Shown here piece after piece: positions 36,244 through 45,600 of a DNA stretch of 64,000 nt (its first letter is position 1; every line of letters starts with the position of its first letter). Below the pieces are notes generated by a model that saw only the letters and a program-made list of their open reading frames with translations, was not told where the DNA came from and ran no database searches. Source of the stretch: an uncultured Clostridia bacterium (GTDB lineage: Bacteria > Bacillota > Clostridia > Lachnospirales > Cellulosilyticaceae); NCBI GenBank assembly GCA_937981575.1, contig CALJNR010000054.1:34741-98740 (forward strand), given 5' to 3'. The translations under genes were made by a program, and so were the position numbers.

Positions 36244-38052
36244 ATGTACCTTACAAAACTGATCCGCAACTATTTTGGCAAAATGAATCTGTATAAACGT
36301 CTCATTATGTATTTCCTTTTAGTGTGTATTATTCCCACAGTTATCATAGGAAGCATTTCTATTTTGCTGTCTATCAAAGCAACCCGTGAGTCTGTTATTA
36401 AATTCAGTCTTGCAACACTTGATCAAGTTCAGATCAGGGTTGATTCTCTTGTTCTGGAGGCTAATACTGTCAGCTTAAAAATGTCTAATGACACTGTGGT
36501 TCAAGAATCTTTAAGACGCCCGCTTGCCCCCAATCTTGCTGAAAAGTATGCGATGGATCTGGCTATGGATACGTATCTTAATTTTGATTCTACTTACCGT
36601 AAAGACTTATATGCTTATTATATTATAGGTGAAAATGGAGGCAAATACAAAAGTAATTATTTTTCCGTCCATCCTCATGATTTGACTAAGGAAGATTGGT
36701 ATCAAGAGATTATCCAGGCTGATGGACCCCTGTGGCTTGGTCCTCATACTGATTCACTAACTGCCCAGACCTTTGGGCAAAACTTTGTTTCTCAGGGGCT
36801 CGCAATCAAAGACAAAGCCAGCAATAAAATGTTAGGGGTTGTTCTGATAGATATTGAAGTTGAATCTTTAAGCAGGATGCTTTCCGATTCTTTTGGCCAA
36901 ACTGGCCATGTGCTGATTCTTGATGAAAATAACCAAGTCATCAGCACCTCAAAAAGTCTTCCGCTTAATAAGCTAGATACCATTGTGCATACCGTGCAAT
37001 CTTCTAGAACTACTGAAACTTCTAGTCTTATAGCTGCTAATAAACATATGATCGTTCTTTCAAAACCTTTAACACATAATAACTGGAAAGTTATTGGAAT
37101 TATTGAATCAAAAGATTTGCTAAGAGAAAGTTTTATTTCTATTTACTTATTTATCATTATACTGTTTATTGTGTGCTTTCTAGCGTTTTTTCTTTCTTTA
37201 ATTGCAAACTCTACTATTGCAGATCCTATTAAAAATATGATGTCACTGATGGAAACAGTAGAATCTGGCAATCTGGAAGTTCAGATGGATATTGAATACC
37301 CCGATGAAATCGGCCAGTTAAGTGAAAGTTTTAATAAAATGATTATGCAGATCAAAAATTTAATGCATAAAGTTTATCAGGAACAGACTGAGCTTCGAAA
37401 ATATGAATTTAAAGTACTGCAGTCTCAAATTAATCCTCACTTCTTATATAATACGCTTGACTCTATTGTATGGCTGGCGCGTATGCAGCAATACGAACAG
37501 ATTATCAAGATGGTGACTGCCATTACGAAGTTTTTTAGAATCAGTATCAGCCGCGGTAAAGATATTATATCAATCGCCGAAGAAATAGATCATGTAGGTA
37601 ATTATCTTATGATCCAAAAGTTTAGATATAAGGACAAATTTGAATACACGATTGATATCCCTTCCGATATCACTGAATACAAGACGTTAAAACTTATTCT
37701 TCAACCTTTAGTTGAAAATTCTATTTATCATGGTATTAAAATGATGAAGGGTTCAGGCCACATTTTTATTAGAGGCTATGAAAAAGATGAAGCTATTGTA
37801 TTTGAAGTCGAAGATACTGGGGTTGGAATTCCTCCTGAAACGTTGGAGGCCCTTCATGAAGCGCTCTATTCCAATGAGCAATCACGTGTCCCTATTTATG
37901 GGATCAAAAATGTTCATGAGCGAATCCAAATCTTTTTTGGCAAAGACTATGGCCTGCATTTTGAAAGCTTTTATGGAGAAGGAACAAAAGCTGTCGTAAA
38001 AATTCCTAAATATATTGGAGATGATGTGAATGCTAAAAACAGTTATCATTGA
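36244..38052 (+). CDS. YesM-like sensor histidine kinase
   Basis: A kinase of about 602 residues. A membrane segment at about 18-40, a dCache extracellular region to about 290, a second membrane segment at about 295-320 and a HAMP domain precede a His_kinase domain. The phospho-histidine lies in LQSQINPHFLYNTLDSIVWLARM. The HATPase region has LILQPLVENSIYHG and DTGVGIP. I start at the ATG at 36244 (AGGA 9 nt upstream); the in-frame ATG at 36235 has no room for a ribosome binding site. The response regulator gene overlaps by 23 nt. Together with the divergent YtfQ-like protein it probably senses the sugar carried by the neighbouring importer. Confidence 0.92.
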   Translation: MYLTKLIRNYFGKMNLYKRLIMYFLLVCIIPTVIIGSISILLSIKATRESVIKFSLATLDQVQIRVDSLVLEANTVSLKMSNDTVVQESLRRPLAPNLAEKYAMDLAMDTYLNFDSTYRKDLYAYYIIGENGGKYKSNYFSVHPHDLTKEDWYQEIIQADGPLWLGPHTDSLTAQTFGQNFVSQGLAIKDKASNKMLGVVLIDIEVESLSRMLSDSFGQTGHVLILDENNQVISTSKSLPLNKLDTIVHTVQSSRTTETSSLIAANKHMIVLSKPLTHNNWKVIGIIESKDLLRESFISIYLFIIILFIVCFLAFFLSLIANSTIADPIKNMMSLMETVESGNLEVQMDIEYPDEIGQLSESFNKMIMQIKNLMHKVYQEQTELRKYEFKVLQSQINPHFLYNTLDSIVWLARMQQYEQIIKMVTAITKFFRISISRGKDIISIAEEIDHVGNYLMIQKFRYKDKFEYTIDIPSDITEYKTLKLILQPLVENSIYHGIKMMKGSGHIFIRGYEKDEAIVFEVEDTGVGIPPETLEALHEALYSNEQSRVPIYGIKNVHERIQIFFGKDYGLHFESFYGEGTKAVVKIPKYIGDDVNAKNSYH

Positions 38053-39625
38053 TGATGAAGAACTAATTAGAGAAGGACTCATTTCAACGATTGACTGGAA
38101 GTCCCTTGGTTATGAAATTGTCGGTGAAGCATCCGATGGCGAAGAAGCCATTGAACTCATTCAAAATCTTCTTCCCGATGTCATCATAACGGATGTGCGC
38201 ATGCCCTTTATGAATGGGCTTGAACTATTAGAATTCATCAAGCCTATGCTGCCCAACGCGTTTGTCATTATCATCAGTGGGCATGATGAATTTCAGTATG
38301 CTCAAAAAGCTTTACAGTTAGGGGCCTATGACTACTTATTAAAGCCTTTTGATCTAGACTATTTTCATAAAATGCTGGTGAAAATCAAGTATGAATACAC
38401 CGTTCAGCGCGCTTCCTCAAAAGGACTCTCTGATAACAATCTTCATATGCTTCAGTCCAAGTTCATTGAAGATGTGATTTATGATAAGATAGACTCCCGG
38501 GAAATTGATAAAAAAGCTGGGGATTACAAACTCAGAGACTTGATGCATCAATACTTAGCGATTATTATTATTCAGCTTGATAATTATCATCTTTCTATTG
38601 CGCAGCATACTTTTGATGAAATTAATGATATTCACAAGCGTTTTTATGGACAAATTCAGCAGCTTACAGAGCATATCGGAGATTTATACATGATTGAAGG
38701 TAAATCTGGTGACTGTATTTTATGTTTATCTCATAAAAGTGTCCATACACTTAGTGATCAAAGAAAATCATTAGGAGAAAGTTTAAAAAAAGAAATAGAG
38801 AAACATATGAACTTTACAGTTACGATTGCTATAGGCGACATCTGCCAAGGTCTAAAAGAACTGCCTGCGGCTTACAAGCATACTTTAGAAATCTGTAACT
38901 ATAGATTTGTTGCCGGCTATGGCAAGATCTTATATCCTAAAGATGTCAGTAAAGAGAGTCAGGTAAACTTCAGCTACCCTCAGGTAGGCTATGACAGTGA
39001 AAAATTCATTGCATATATTAAAGCCGGCAACGATGAAGATATTAGCAGCTATATAGATTCTTTATTTAATGAACTCGTAACTCATGGACATAACTCGTCA
39101 TTATTTATTATTATGTTTGTGACTTCAATCTACGTTCAGATTCTAAATCTGCTTAATACAATGGATTACTCTATGGAGAGCATCTTTGCGAATCCTTTGG
39201 ATATTTATCGTTCACTGACTGCTTCACCTAACATCATGCATACCAAAGATGTACTGAAAGATGTTGCTCTTAAAGTTTCCCATTACCTCTCTTCCAAAAG
39301 AAGCTCCAAGCAAAGTAGTTCCATTCAAAAAGCAAAAAACTATATTGATTCAAACTACTCTTCTCCTCTTTTAACCCTGCAGAGTGTGGCTGAACATGTT
39401 AATATGGGAGTATGTTATTTCAGCAGTGTATTTAAACAGGAAACAGATGAGACTTTTATTAACTATGTAACAAAAGTACGTATTGAAAAAGCTAAAGAGC
39501 TGCTATCTACCTCTAAGTATAAATCCTATGAAGTAGCTTATTTAGTCGGATATGATAATCCTACCTATTTCAGTACCATTTTCAAGAAAATGACCGGTGT
39601 ATCACCTTCACAATATAAAGGCTAA
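38030..39625 (+). CDS. YesN-like AraC-type response regulator
   Basis: A 531-residue regulator. The receiver domain (LKTVIIDDEELIREGL, phospho-acceptor in VIITDVRMPFMNG, lysine in DYLLKPFD) is followed by a long middle region of about 300 residues and a C-terminal AraC domain (LLTLQSVAEHVNMGVCYFSSVFKQET and VGYDNPTYFSTIFKKMTGVSPSQY). It overlaps the kinase gene by 23 nt, so synthesis is coupled. Its likely targets are the ytfQ-GRE and kinase-gldA promoters, which share an upstream repeat module, and its own divergent control region. Confidence 0.92.
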   Translation: MLKTVIIDDEELIREGLISTIDWKSLGYEIVGEASDGEEAIELIQNLLPDVIITDVRMPFMNGLELLEFIKPMLPNAFVIIISGHDEFQYAQKALQLGAYDYLLKPFDLDYFHKMLVKIKYEYTVQRASSKGLSDNNLHMLQSKFIEDVIYDKIDSREIDKKAGDYKLRDLMHQYLAIIIIQLDNYHLSIAQHTFDEINDIHKRFYGQIQQLTEHIGDLYMIEGKSGDCILCLSHKSVHTLSDQRKSLGESLKKEIEKHMNFTVTIAIGDICQGLKELPAAYKHTLEICNYRFVAGYGKILYPKDVSKESQVNFSYPQVGYDSEKFIAYIKAGNDEDISSYIDSLFNELVTHGHNSSLFIIMFVTSIYVQILNLLNTMDYSMESIFANPLDIYRSLTASPNIMHTKDVLKDVALKVSHYLSSKRSSKQSSSIQKAKNYIDSNYSSPLLTLQSVAEHVNMGVCYFSSVFKQETDETFINYVTKVRIEKAKELLSTSKYKSYEVAYLVGYDNPTYFSTIFKKMTGVSPSQYKG

Positions 39626-39671
39626 ATATACTGCCTTAACATTAGCTTTTATAGCGCAGCGCATGAAAATA

Positions 39672-39722
39672 AAAACCACCAACTTGCTATAGTCTATCTG
39701 CTATAACAGTTTTGGTGGTTTT
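39672..39722. terminator. Bidirectional terminator between yesN-like gene and gldA
   Basis: AAAACCACCAA and TTTTGGTGGTTTT pair at the base of a hairpin extended by CTATAG/CTATAA-type pairs, with A and T tracts on the two sides. It lies between convergent genes and can stop transcription from both. Confidence 0.75.
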
Positions 39723-39788
39723 ATTGTGTGCTTACCGTTTTAACCCCTTGCATTAAATACAGCAGCCTTTATATCCTATGCAGTAAGA

Positions 39789-40919
39789 TTATTGAATGCC
39801 TCTTTGCAGTTTATAATTTCTTACCATAGCATCTGTTGCAAGAATACAGTTATAAAATAACTCTGGTGTTACATTAAATGGTTCAGCATGAGCAATTCCG
39901 CCCTCTATTGCAGCTCTTTTTGCCACTGCCATAACTTTTTCATAGGTTGGCTCTACATGAAGATCCTTAAGCGTTGTTGGAAGCCCTACGCTTAGGCAGA
40001 ATGCTATAACTTCTTCAATTTCTTCTTTTGGTCTGTTTTCAAGAACAAGCTGACAGATTGTTCCGAAAGCAACCTTTTCTCCATGATAGAAATGATGCGT
40101 TTCTTCAAGTACAGTAAGTCCTTCATTAACTGCATGACCTCCTGCACACCCTGTATTTTCAAATCCCACTCCGCTAAGCAGTGTATTGGCTTCAATAACA
40201 TTCTCTACAGCTTCTGTACAAACGCCTGCCTCAGCTGAAAGTTTTGCTGCGAGTCCATCTTCAAGAAGAATGTTATAGCACATTTCTGCTATAGCCATAG
40301 CTGCCCTGCATCTTTTATAGCCTTTTCCTACATAGTTAGCTGTATCAGATTCCGCATTAGCTCGTGCTTCAAAATAAGTAGAAAGAGCATCTCCCATTCC
40401 AGAAACCAAGAAACGAACAGGCGCTTTTACGATAATCTCTGTATCTACAAGAACAATATCTGGATTTGACTTGTGGAATATACAGTGTGTTTGCTCCCCT
40501 TCTTCTGTATAAATAACAGACAAGCCGCTTGTAGGTGCATCTGTTGAAGCAGCTGTCGGTGCACTAATGACTGGAAGTTCCATACTTGCCGCTACAGCCT
40601 TAGCTGTATCAAGTGTTTTTCCGCCGCCAACACCTACGATAATAGAAGGTGCTATTCCCTTTGCAAGCTTGGTTACACGATCGATTTCTGCAAGGGTTGA
40701 TTCGCCGGTAAAGTTATCAAAATACAGCTGATCTGCATCTTCACCATAGCTTAATTTTATCTGACTTCCTATGGAATCTGAAAGATATTTATCAATAAGA
40801 ACAAATACCTTATTTCCATACACAGAAGTATACTCTTTTAATCTATTCATTTCTCCAGGTCCTTGTATGTATTTCCCTGGACTTGCAAAAGCTCTTGTAG
40901 TTGATTTAACGTGTGGCAT
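39789..40919 (-). CDS. gldA: Glycerol dehydrogenase family protein
   Basis: A 376-residue iron/zinc-dependent alcohol dehydrogenase. The nucleotide motif is VGVGGGKTLDTAKA, followed by SAPTAASTDAPTSGLSVIYT. Metal ligands are the conserved Asp in GMGDALSTYFEA and the histidines of GGHAVNEGLT and HHFYHGEKVAFGT. GldA normally interconverts glycerol and dihydroxyacetone with NAD. Co-transcription with an FGGY kinase, and a promoter module shared with the glycyl radical operon, suggest that it processes a short polyol or ketose from that pathway. GGGAGG precedes the ATG. Confidence 0.93.
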   Translation of the reverse strand: MPHVKSTTRAFASPGKYIQGPGEMNRLKEYTSVYGNKVFVLIDKYLSDSIGSQIKLSYGEDADQLYFDNFTGESTLAEIDRVTKLAKGIAPSIIVGVGGGKTLDTAKAVAASMELPVISAPTAASTDAPTSGLSVIYTEEGEQTHCIFHKSNPDIVLVDTEIIVKAPVRFLVSGMGDALSTYFEARANAESDTANYVGKGYKRCRAAMAIAEMCYNILLEDGLAAKLSAEAGVCTEAVENVIEANTLLSGVGFENTGCAGGHAVNEGLTVLEETHHFYHGEKVAFGTICQLVLENRPKEEIEEVIAFCLSVGLPTTLKDLHVEPTYEKVMAVAKRAAIEGGIAHAEPFNVTPELFYNCILATDAMVRNYKLQRGIQ

Positions 40920-40952
40920 TTTTATTTCCTCCCTAGATTTATTTATTTTAAA

Positions 40953-42479
40953 TTATAATTCTGCTAACTTTTCATAAATACTGGTTAAAGCATAATAGCT
41001 TTCATCAAAAACAGGTATCAGCTTTTTATAACGCAAATGATTTTCTTTTGATGGTTCATTGATGTCTTTAATTTGAATAAACTTCTTTATAACAGTAAAG
41101 TCTTTGAAAATCCCTGTACCAACCCCTCCTGTTACAGCAGCTCCCATAGATGTTGCCTCTTCTAAATAGTTAGGTGTTAAAATACGTGTATTATAGACAT
41201 CCGCCATGATCTGTCTCCAGACATCGCCTTTAGCGCCTCCGCCTATTACGATCAGCTCTGAAACATCATAGTATTCTTTAAAAACATCCAGAATAATATT
41301 CAGATTCATCGTTACCCCTTCCAAAACAGCTCTCAGCATATCTTCTCTCCTATGCTGAGCCAAAAGCCCAATAAAGGCAGCTCTTGCGTTTGGATTCCAT
41401 CTGGGGCTTCTTTCTCCTAGAAGATATGGAAGAAACAAAAGACCATTTGCCCCTGCCGGCGACTTTTTAATGCGCTCATTAATGATTTCATAGGGGTTTG
41501 TTCCTTGCTTTTCAGCTTCCTCTGTCTCCTCCGTACATATTTCGTTTTTGAGCCAGTTATACGATACCCCTGCCGCCTGCATAGTCCCACATGGTGCAAC
41601 GTATCCTGGAATAATATGTGCCCAGTTAAAGGTTCTCATTTTTTCATCAAAAATAGGTTCTTTGGAGGTCATAGAAATCCATGCTGAAGAACCCACGATA
41701 CTATAGGCCGCTCCTTCTTCAATGCACCCTGCTCCAACTGTTGCGCAAACACCATCTCCGCCTCCGCATACCACTGCTGTCCCGGCCGCAAGGCCTGTCT
41801 CTTTGGCAGCCTCCCGGCTTACACTGCCTATAATATCTGTTGATCTATGAAGATCTGGAAGTTTACTGCCATCAATCCCAGCGGTTCTAATTAATTCCTC
41901 TGACCATGTGTAGTGCTTTAAATCTAATAAGCAGGTTCCTGTAGCGTCTGAGTAATCTGTAACATATTCACCTGTAAGCTTTAAAATAATGTAGTCTTTA
42001 GAATTAAGCACTTTATAAGTATTTTTATAGACTTCAGGCTCATTATTCTTGATCCACATGAGCTTTTGCAATCCATAAGAAGCACTGATACGGTGTCCAG
42101 TTATTGTATAATACTTTTTCTGTCCTATTTTTTCTTCTAAGAAAGCTGCTTCTTTGACAGCTCTCTGATCTGCCCATATGATTGCTTTTCTTAAAGGCTT
42201 TCCACTTTTATCTACACATAAGCATCCCATCATCTGCCCACTGAAAGACACTGCAGCAATTTTGCTTTTATCCATCCCGCTTAAAATTTCTTTTGTCGTT
42301 TCACATACAGCCTTCCACCAATCATCAGGGTCCTGCTCAGCCCAGTTATTATTGAAGTAACTGACATTATAGCTTCGGATAACACTCCTGATCAGCTTTC
42401 CTTCAGTACTAAATAAAGTGGCCTTATTACCTGAAGTTCCTAAATCATGTGCAAGTAGATATTGACTCAGCCCGCCCAC
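40953..42479 (-). CDS. FGGY-family carbohydrate kinase (xylulokinase-like)
   Basis: A 508-residue kinase with AHDLGTSGNKATLF, VSFSGQMMGCLCVD, ADQRAVKEA, VCGGGDGVCATVGAG and LIVIGGGAKGDVWRQIMADV. It is related to xylulokinase but has SGQMMG instead of SGQMHG, so D-xylulose need not be its substrate. The only plausible start is a GTG at 42479, which abuts AAGAGAAGAG with almost no spacing; the true start is therefore uncertain by several codons. It is followed by gldA after 33 nt. Its promoter carries the same activator module as the ytfQ-GRE operon. Confidence 0.88.
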   Translation of the reverse strand: MGGLSQYLLAHDLGTSGNKATLFSTEGKLIRSVIRSYNVSYFNNNWAEQDPDDWWKAVCETTKEILSGMDKSKIAAVSFSGQMMGCLCVDKSGKPLRKAIIWADQRAVKEAAFLEEKIGQKKYYTITGHRISASYGLQKLMWIKNNEPEVYKNTYKVLNSKDYIILKLTGEYVTDYSDATGTCLLDLKHYTWSEELIRTAGIDGSKLPDLHRSTDIIGSVSREAAKETGLAAGTAVVCGGGDGVCATVGAGCIEEGAAYSIVGSSAWISMTSKEPIFDEKMRTFNWAHIIPGYVAPCGTMQAAGVSYNWLKNEICTEETEEAEKQGTNPYEIINERIKKSPAGANGLLFLPYLLGERSPRWNPNARAAFIGLLAQHRREDMLRAVLEGVTMNLNIILDVFKEYYDVSELIVIGGGAKGDVWRQIMADVYNTRILTPNYLEEATSMGAAVTGGVGTGIFKDFTVIKKFIQIKDINEPSKENHLRYKKLIPVFDESYYALTSIYEKLAEL

Positions 42480-42520
42480 CTCTTCTCTTCAATGACCTTT
42501 AAAACTTTAGCTATAGCTTG

Positions 42521-42618
42521 ATGATACAGGAAATCAATATGTTTGTTAATCAACTTGTTTTTGAATAGATTTCAATTTTATTTGAATTATATTAAAAGCT
42601 TTAAATATTTTTCGACTA
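42521..42618 (-). promoter_or_regulatory. Promoter and activator module of the kinase-gldA operon
   Basis: In the minus-strand sense TTAACA (42544-42549) and TATCAT (42521-42526) are 17 bp apart. Upstream, TTCAAA-type elements have C positions at 42563, 42584 and 42614 (the last one reads TCGAAAAAT), intervals of 21 and 30 bp. This reproduces the ytfQ-GRE promoter module exactly in spacing, and most intervening bases match (GTTAATCAA, ATTTTATTTGAA, CTTTAAATATTTTT on the plus strand). Confidence 0.65.
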
Positions 42619-42622
42619 TTAG

Positions 42623-45600
42623 TTAGGCACTTTCTTTTAACAGCCACTCTTCAATATTTTGCAGCGCTTCTTTACTTACTCTTTTCCCTTCTAATGTAAC
42701 AAAAACTTCTGACGATCTTATATTTTCAGAAATAATAATAGGCTTAACTCTGAAAAAGTAATCTAATTTTAACTTTTTAATCGTCTCACGAATCTGACTC
42801 AGCGTACCGCAAGAATCTGTCTCGGTGTCTTTTTGATCAATATAGATCTCTATTGTCTTAGCCTTCCAAACTGATTCTTCAAAATGACTTTCGGATGTAT
42901 CATACAAACTTTTTCGGTTTGTATAAGATGTATGGAGGAGTTCATGAGCCCTTTTAGAATTAAATTCGCCATAAAAGCTGTCATACAGACTTAAAACATC
43001 TGGGTTATTTTCGCTGTTTCTATGCTCGCTGGCTTTATCAATGTCCAGGAGTACTTTTTGCCTGTCTATAATAACTTCCTGGGTTTTAGGCACCGGGTGC
43101 CCGGCCCCTGATACGCACCCACCCGGACATGCCATCACTTCAATAAGGTCATATTCTGACTGATTGCCTTTTATGATTTCATTAATAATAGGTTCAAGAT
43201 TTTTTAGGCCATTGACTACTGCAACTTTTACTTTTCGCTCACCTAACTGAATGCTCGTCGTTTTGATGCCTTCCATGCCTCTTACTTCAAGAAATTCTAT
43301 TTTTGCTTTAGCGCCATCAGCATTAATTTTTGCAGAAGCCATTCTTAATGTTGCTTCTGAAACACCGCCAGTAGCACCAAACAGCATCCCTGCCCCTGTA
43401 ACGTTTTGATAAGGCATATCAAAAGCTGTTGGCACGATATCACTTGCATCATAGCCGCATTGCTCCATCATTTCAATAAGTTCCATAGATGTCAGCACCT
43501 CATCAACATCATAGATACCTTCTTTACTGAATTCTTCTCTCTTTGCCTCGCCTTTTTTGGACATACATGGCACTATCGATACAACAAAAATATCTTCTTT
43601 TTGTGTTCCATCATCCATCCATTCCGGCAGATGATTTTTAACGGTTGCACCCATCATTTGCTGAGGTGATTTGCAGCTTGATAAGTAAGGAATGAGTTCT
43701 GGATATCTTTTTTCGACAATATTAACCCATCCCGGACAGCATGATGTAAAGTGCGGCAGATTTCCGTTTTTAAGTCTCTTGATAAATTCAGTCGTTTCTT
43801 CAACAATCGTCATATCTGCTGCGAAAACAAAATCAAATACCTTATCAAAGCCTAGCTTTTTCAACATACCCGCTATGAAAGCTGATGCTTTTTCAGCTTC
43901 CAGACCATAATGTGAAGCAATAAGTGACCTGACAGCTGGCGCAACAAAGCCTACTTTTACTTTTTTGCTGCTATTTAGCATACTAAATACTTTGTCACTA
44001 GATCTCTTATAATCCAGTGCGCCGCAAGGGCATGCCACCACACATTGTCCGCAGGATATGCAGGCCGTCTCAGATAAAGGTGCCCCCAACTTTGTGCCTA
44101 CACACATTTTCCCTTGTTTGAGATAAAACCCTAGAACATTTACTCCCTCAATGTCTTTACATGCTGATATACATTTCCCGCATGAAATACATTTATTCGT
44201 ATCTCTTATAATGAAAGGATGATCTTCAGTCACAGGATACCTTCTTATGATAGAAGCCTCCTGGTGGTGATTAACCTCAAGAATTGAAGCTTCTTTTCTA
44301 AGCTGACAGTTGTGTCTTTCATTACATCCACACTTAAGACATCTGTCCGCTTCTTCTTTTACCTCTTCCAGCGTCATCGTCTTTACAACTTCATTAAATC
44401 CCGCTACTGCTTCAGCAATATCAATTTCTTCACCGTGCTGGCGGTTAAGCTTTTGAAGATTTGCAAACTCATAACGTGGGAGATCTTCAAATGACCCTCT
44501 GCTGCAAGAGTATTCTTCTTTTTGTTCTGGCGCATAGCCGCAGATTAAGTATTGATCCATAGCTATAGCTGCCTGACGGCCTGCTGCAACAGCCTGAATA
44601 ACCGTAGCCGGCCCTGTTACACAGTCTCCACCGGCAAATATTTTTTCTGCCGAGGTGGTCATTGTTTTTCCGTTAATCTCAATGTCTCCCCATTTATTAA
44701 GTTTAATCGGAAGATCATTCCATAGATAACTTGTGTCTGTTTTTTGGCCAATGGCACTGATCACCGCACTTGCTGAAACAATATGCTCACTATCTTCAAT
44801 TTCAACTGCTCTTCTTCTGCCTGATAAATCTGGCTCACCAAGACCCATTTTGATACATCTAATACCGCTTAGTTTTCCATCTTCATCTGATTCAAAGCCA
44901 ACCGGTGCAGTCAAAAATGTAATCTGAATGCCTTCTTTAAGGGCTTCTTCAACCTCATAAGATTCTGCCGGCATTTCAGCTTTTGTTCTTCTATAAAGTA
45001 TTGTAACTTTTTCTGCTCCTTTTCTTAATGCTGTTCTTGCACAGTCAATAGCAGTATTTCCGCCGCCTACTACAACAACCTCTTGTCCTAAGTTTATATT
45101 TTTGCCTTTAGCGATTTGCTCTAAATACTCAATTCCTTTCCAAATTCCGGGTAATTGTTCTCCTTCAACTCTCATTGAAGTAGCTTGCCATGAGCCTACT
45201 GCTAAATAAACTGCATCAAATTCTTTTTGCAGGTTTTCAAGTCTTATATTTATACCAAGAGCCTTACGGTTTTGGAATTTCACACCGAGTTTTTGAATAA
45301 GCTCAATTTCTCTATCAAGGTTTTCTTGAGGCAGCCTATAGTCTGGAATGCCATAACGCATCATACCGCCCATCTTAGCTTGTCTTTCAAAAACAGTTAC
45401 ATCATGTCCTTTTAGCGCAAGATAATAAGCTGCTGTGAGTCCAGATGGGCCACCCCCTACAATTGCCACTTTTTTCCCTGTTAGATTTTCCTTTTTAGGC
45501 TGGTAAGGTATGTCTGAGCCCATATCAAAGTCTGCAATTGCCCTTTTTACGCCGTTAATATTAACGGCTTCATCTACCAGATTTCTTCGGCAGTTTGCTT

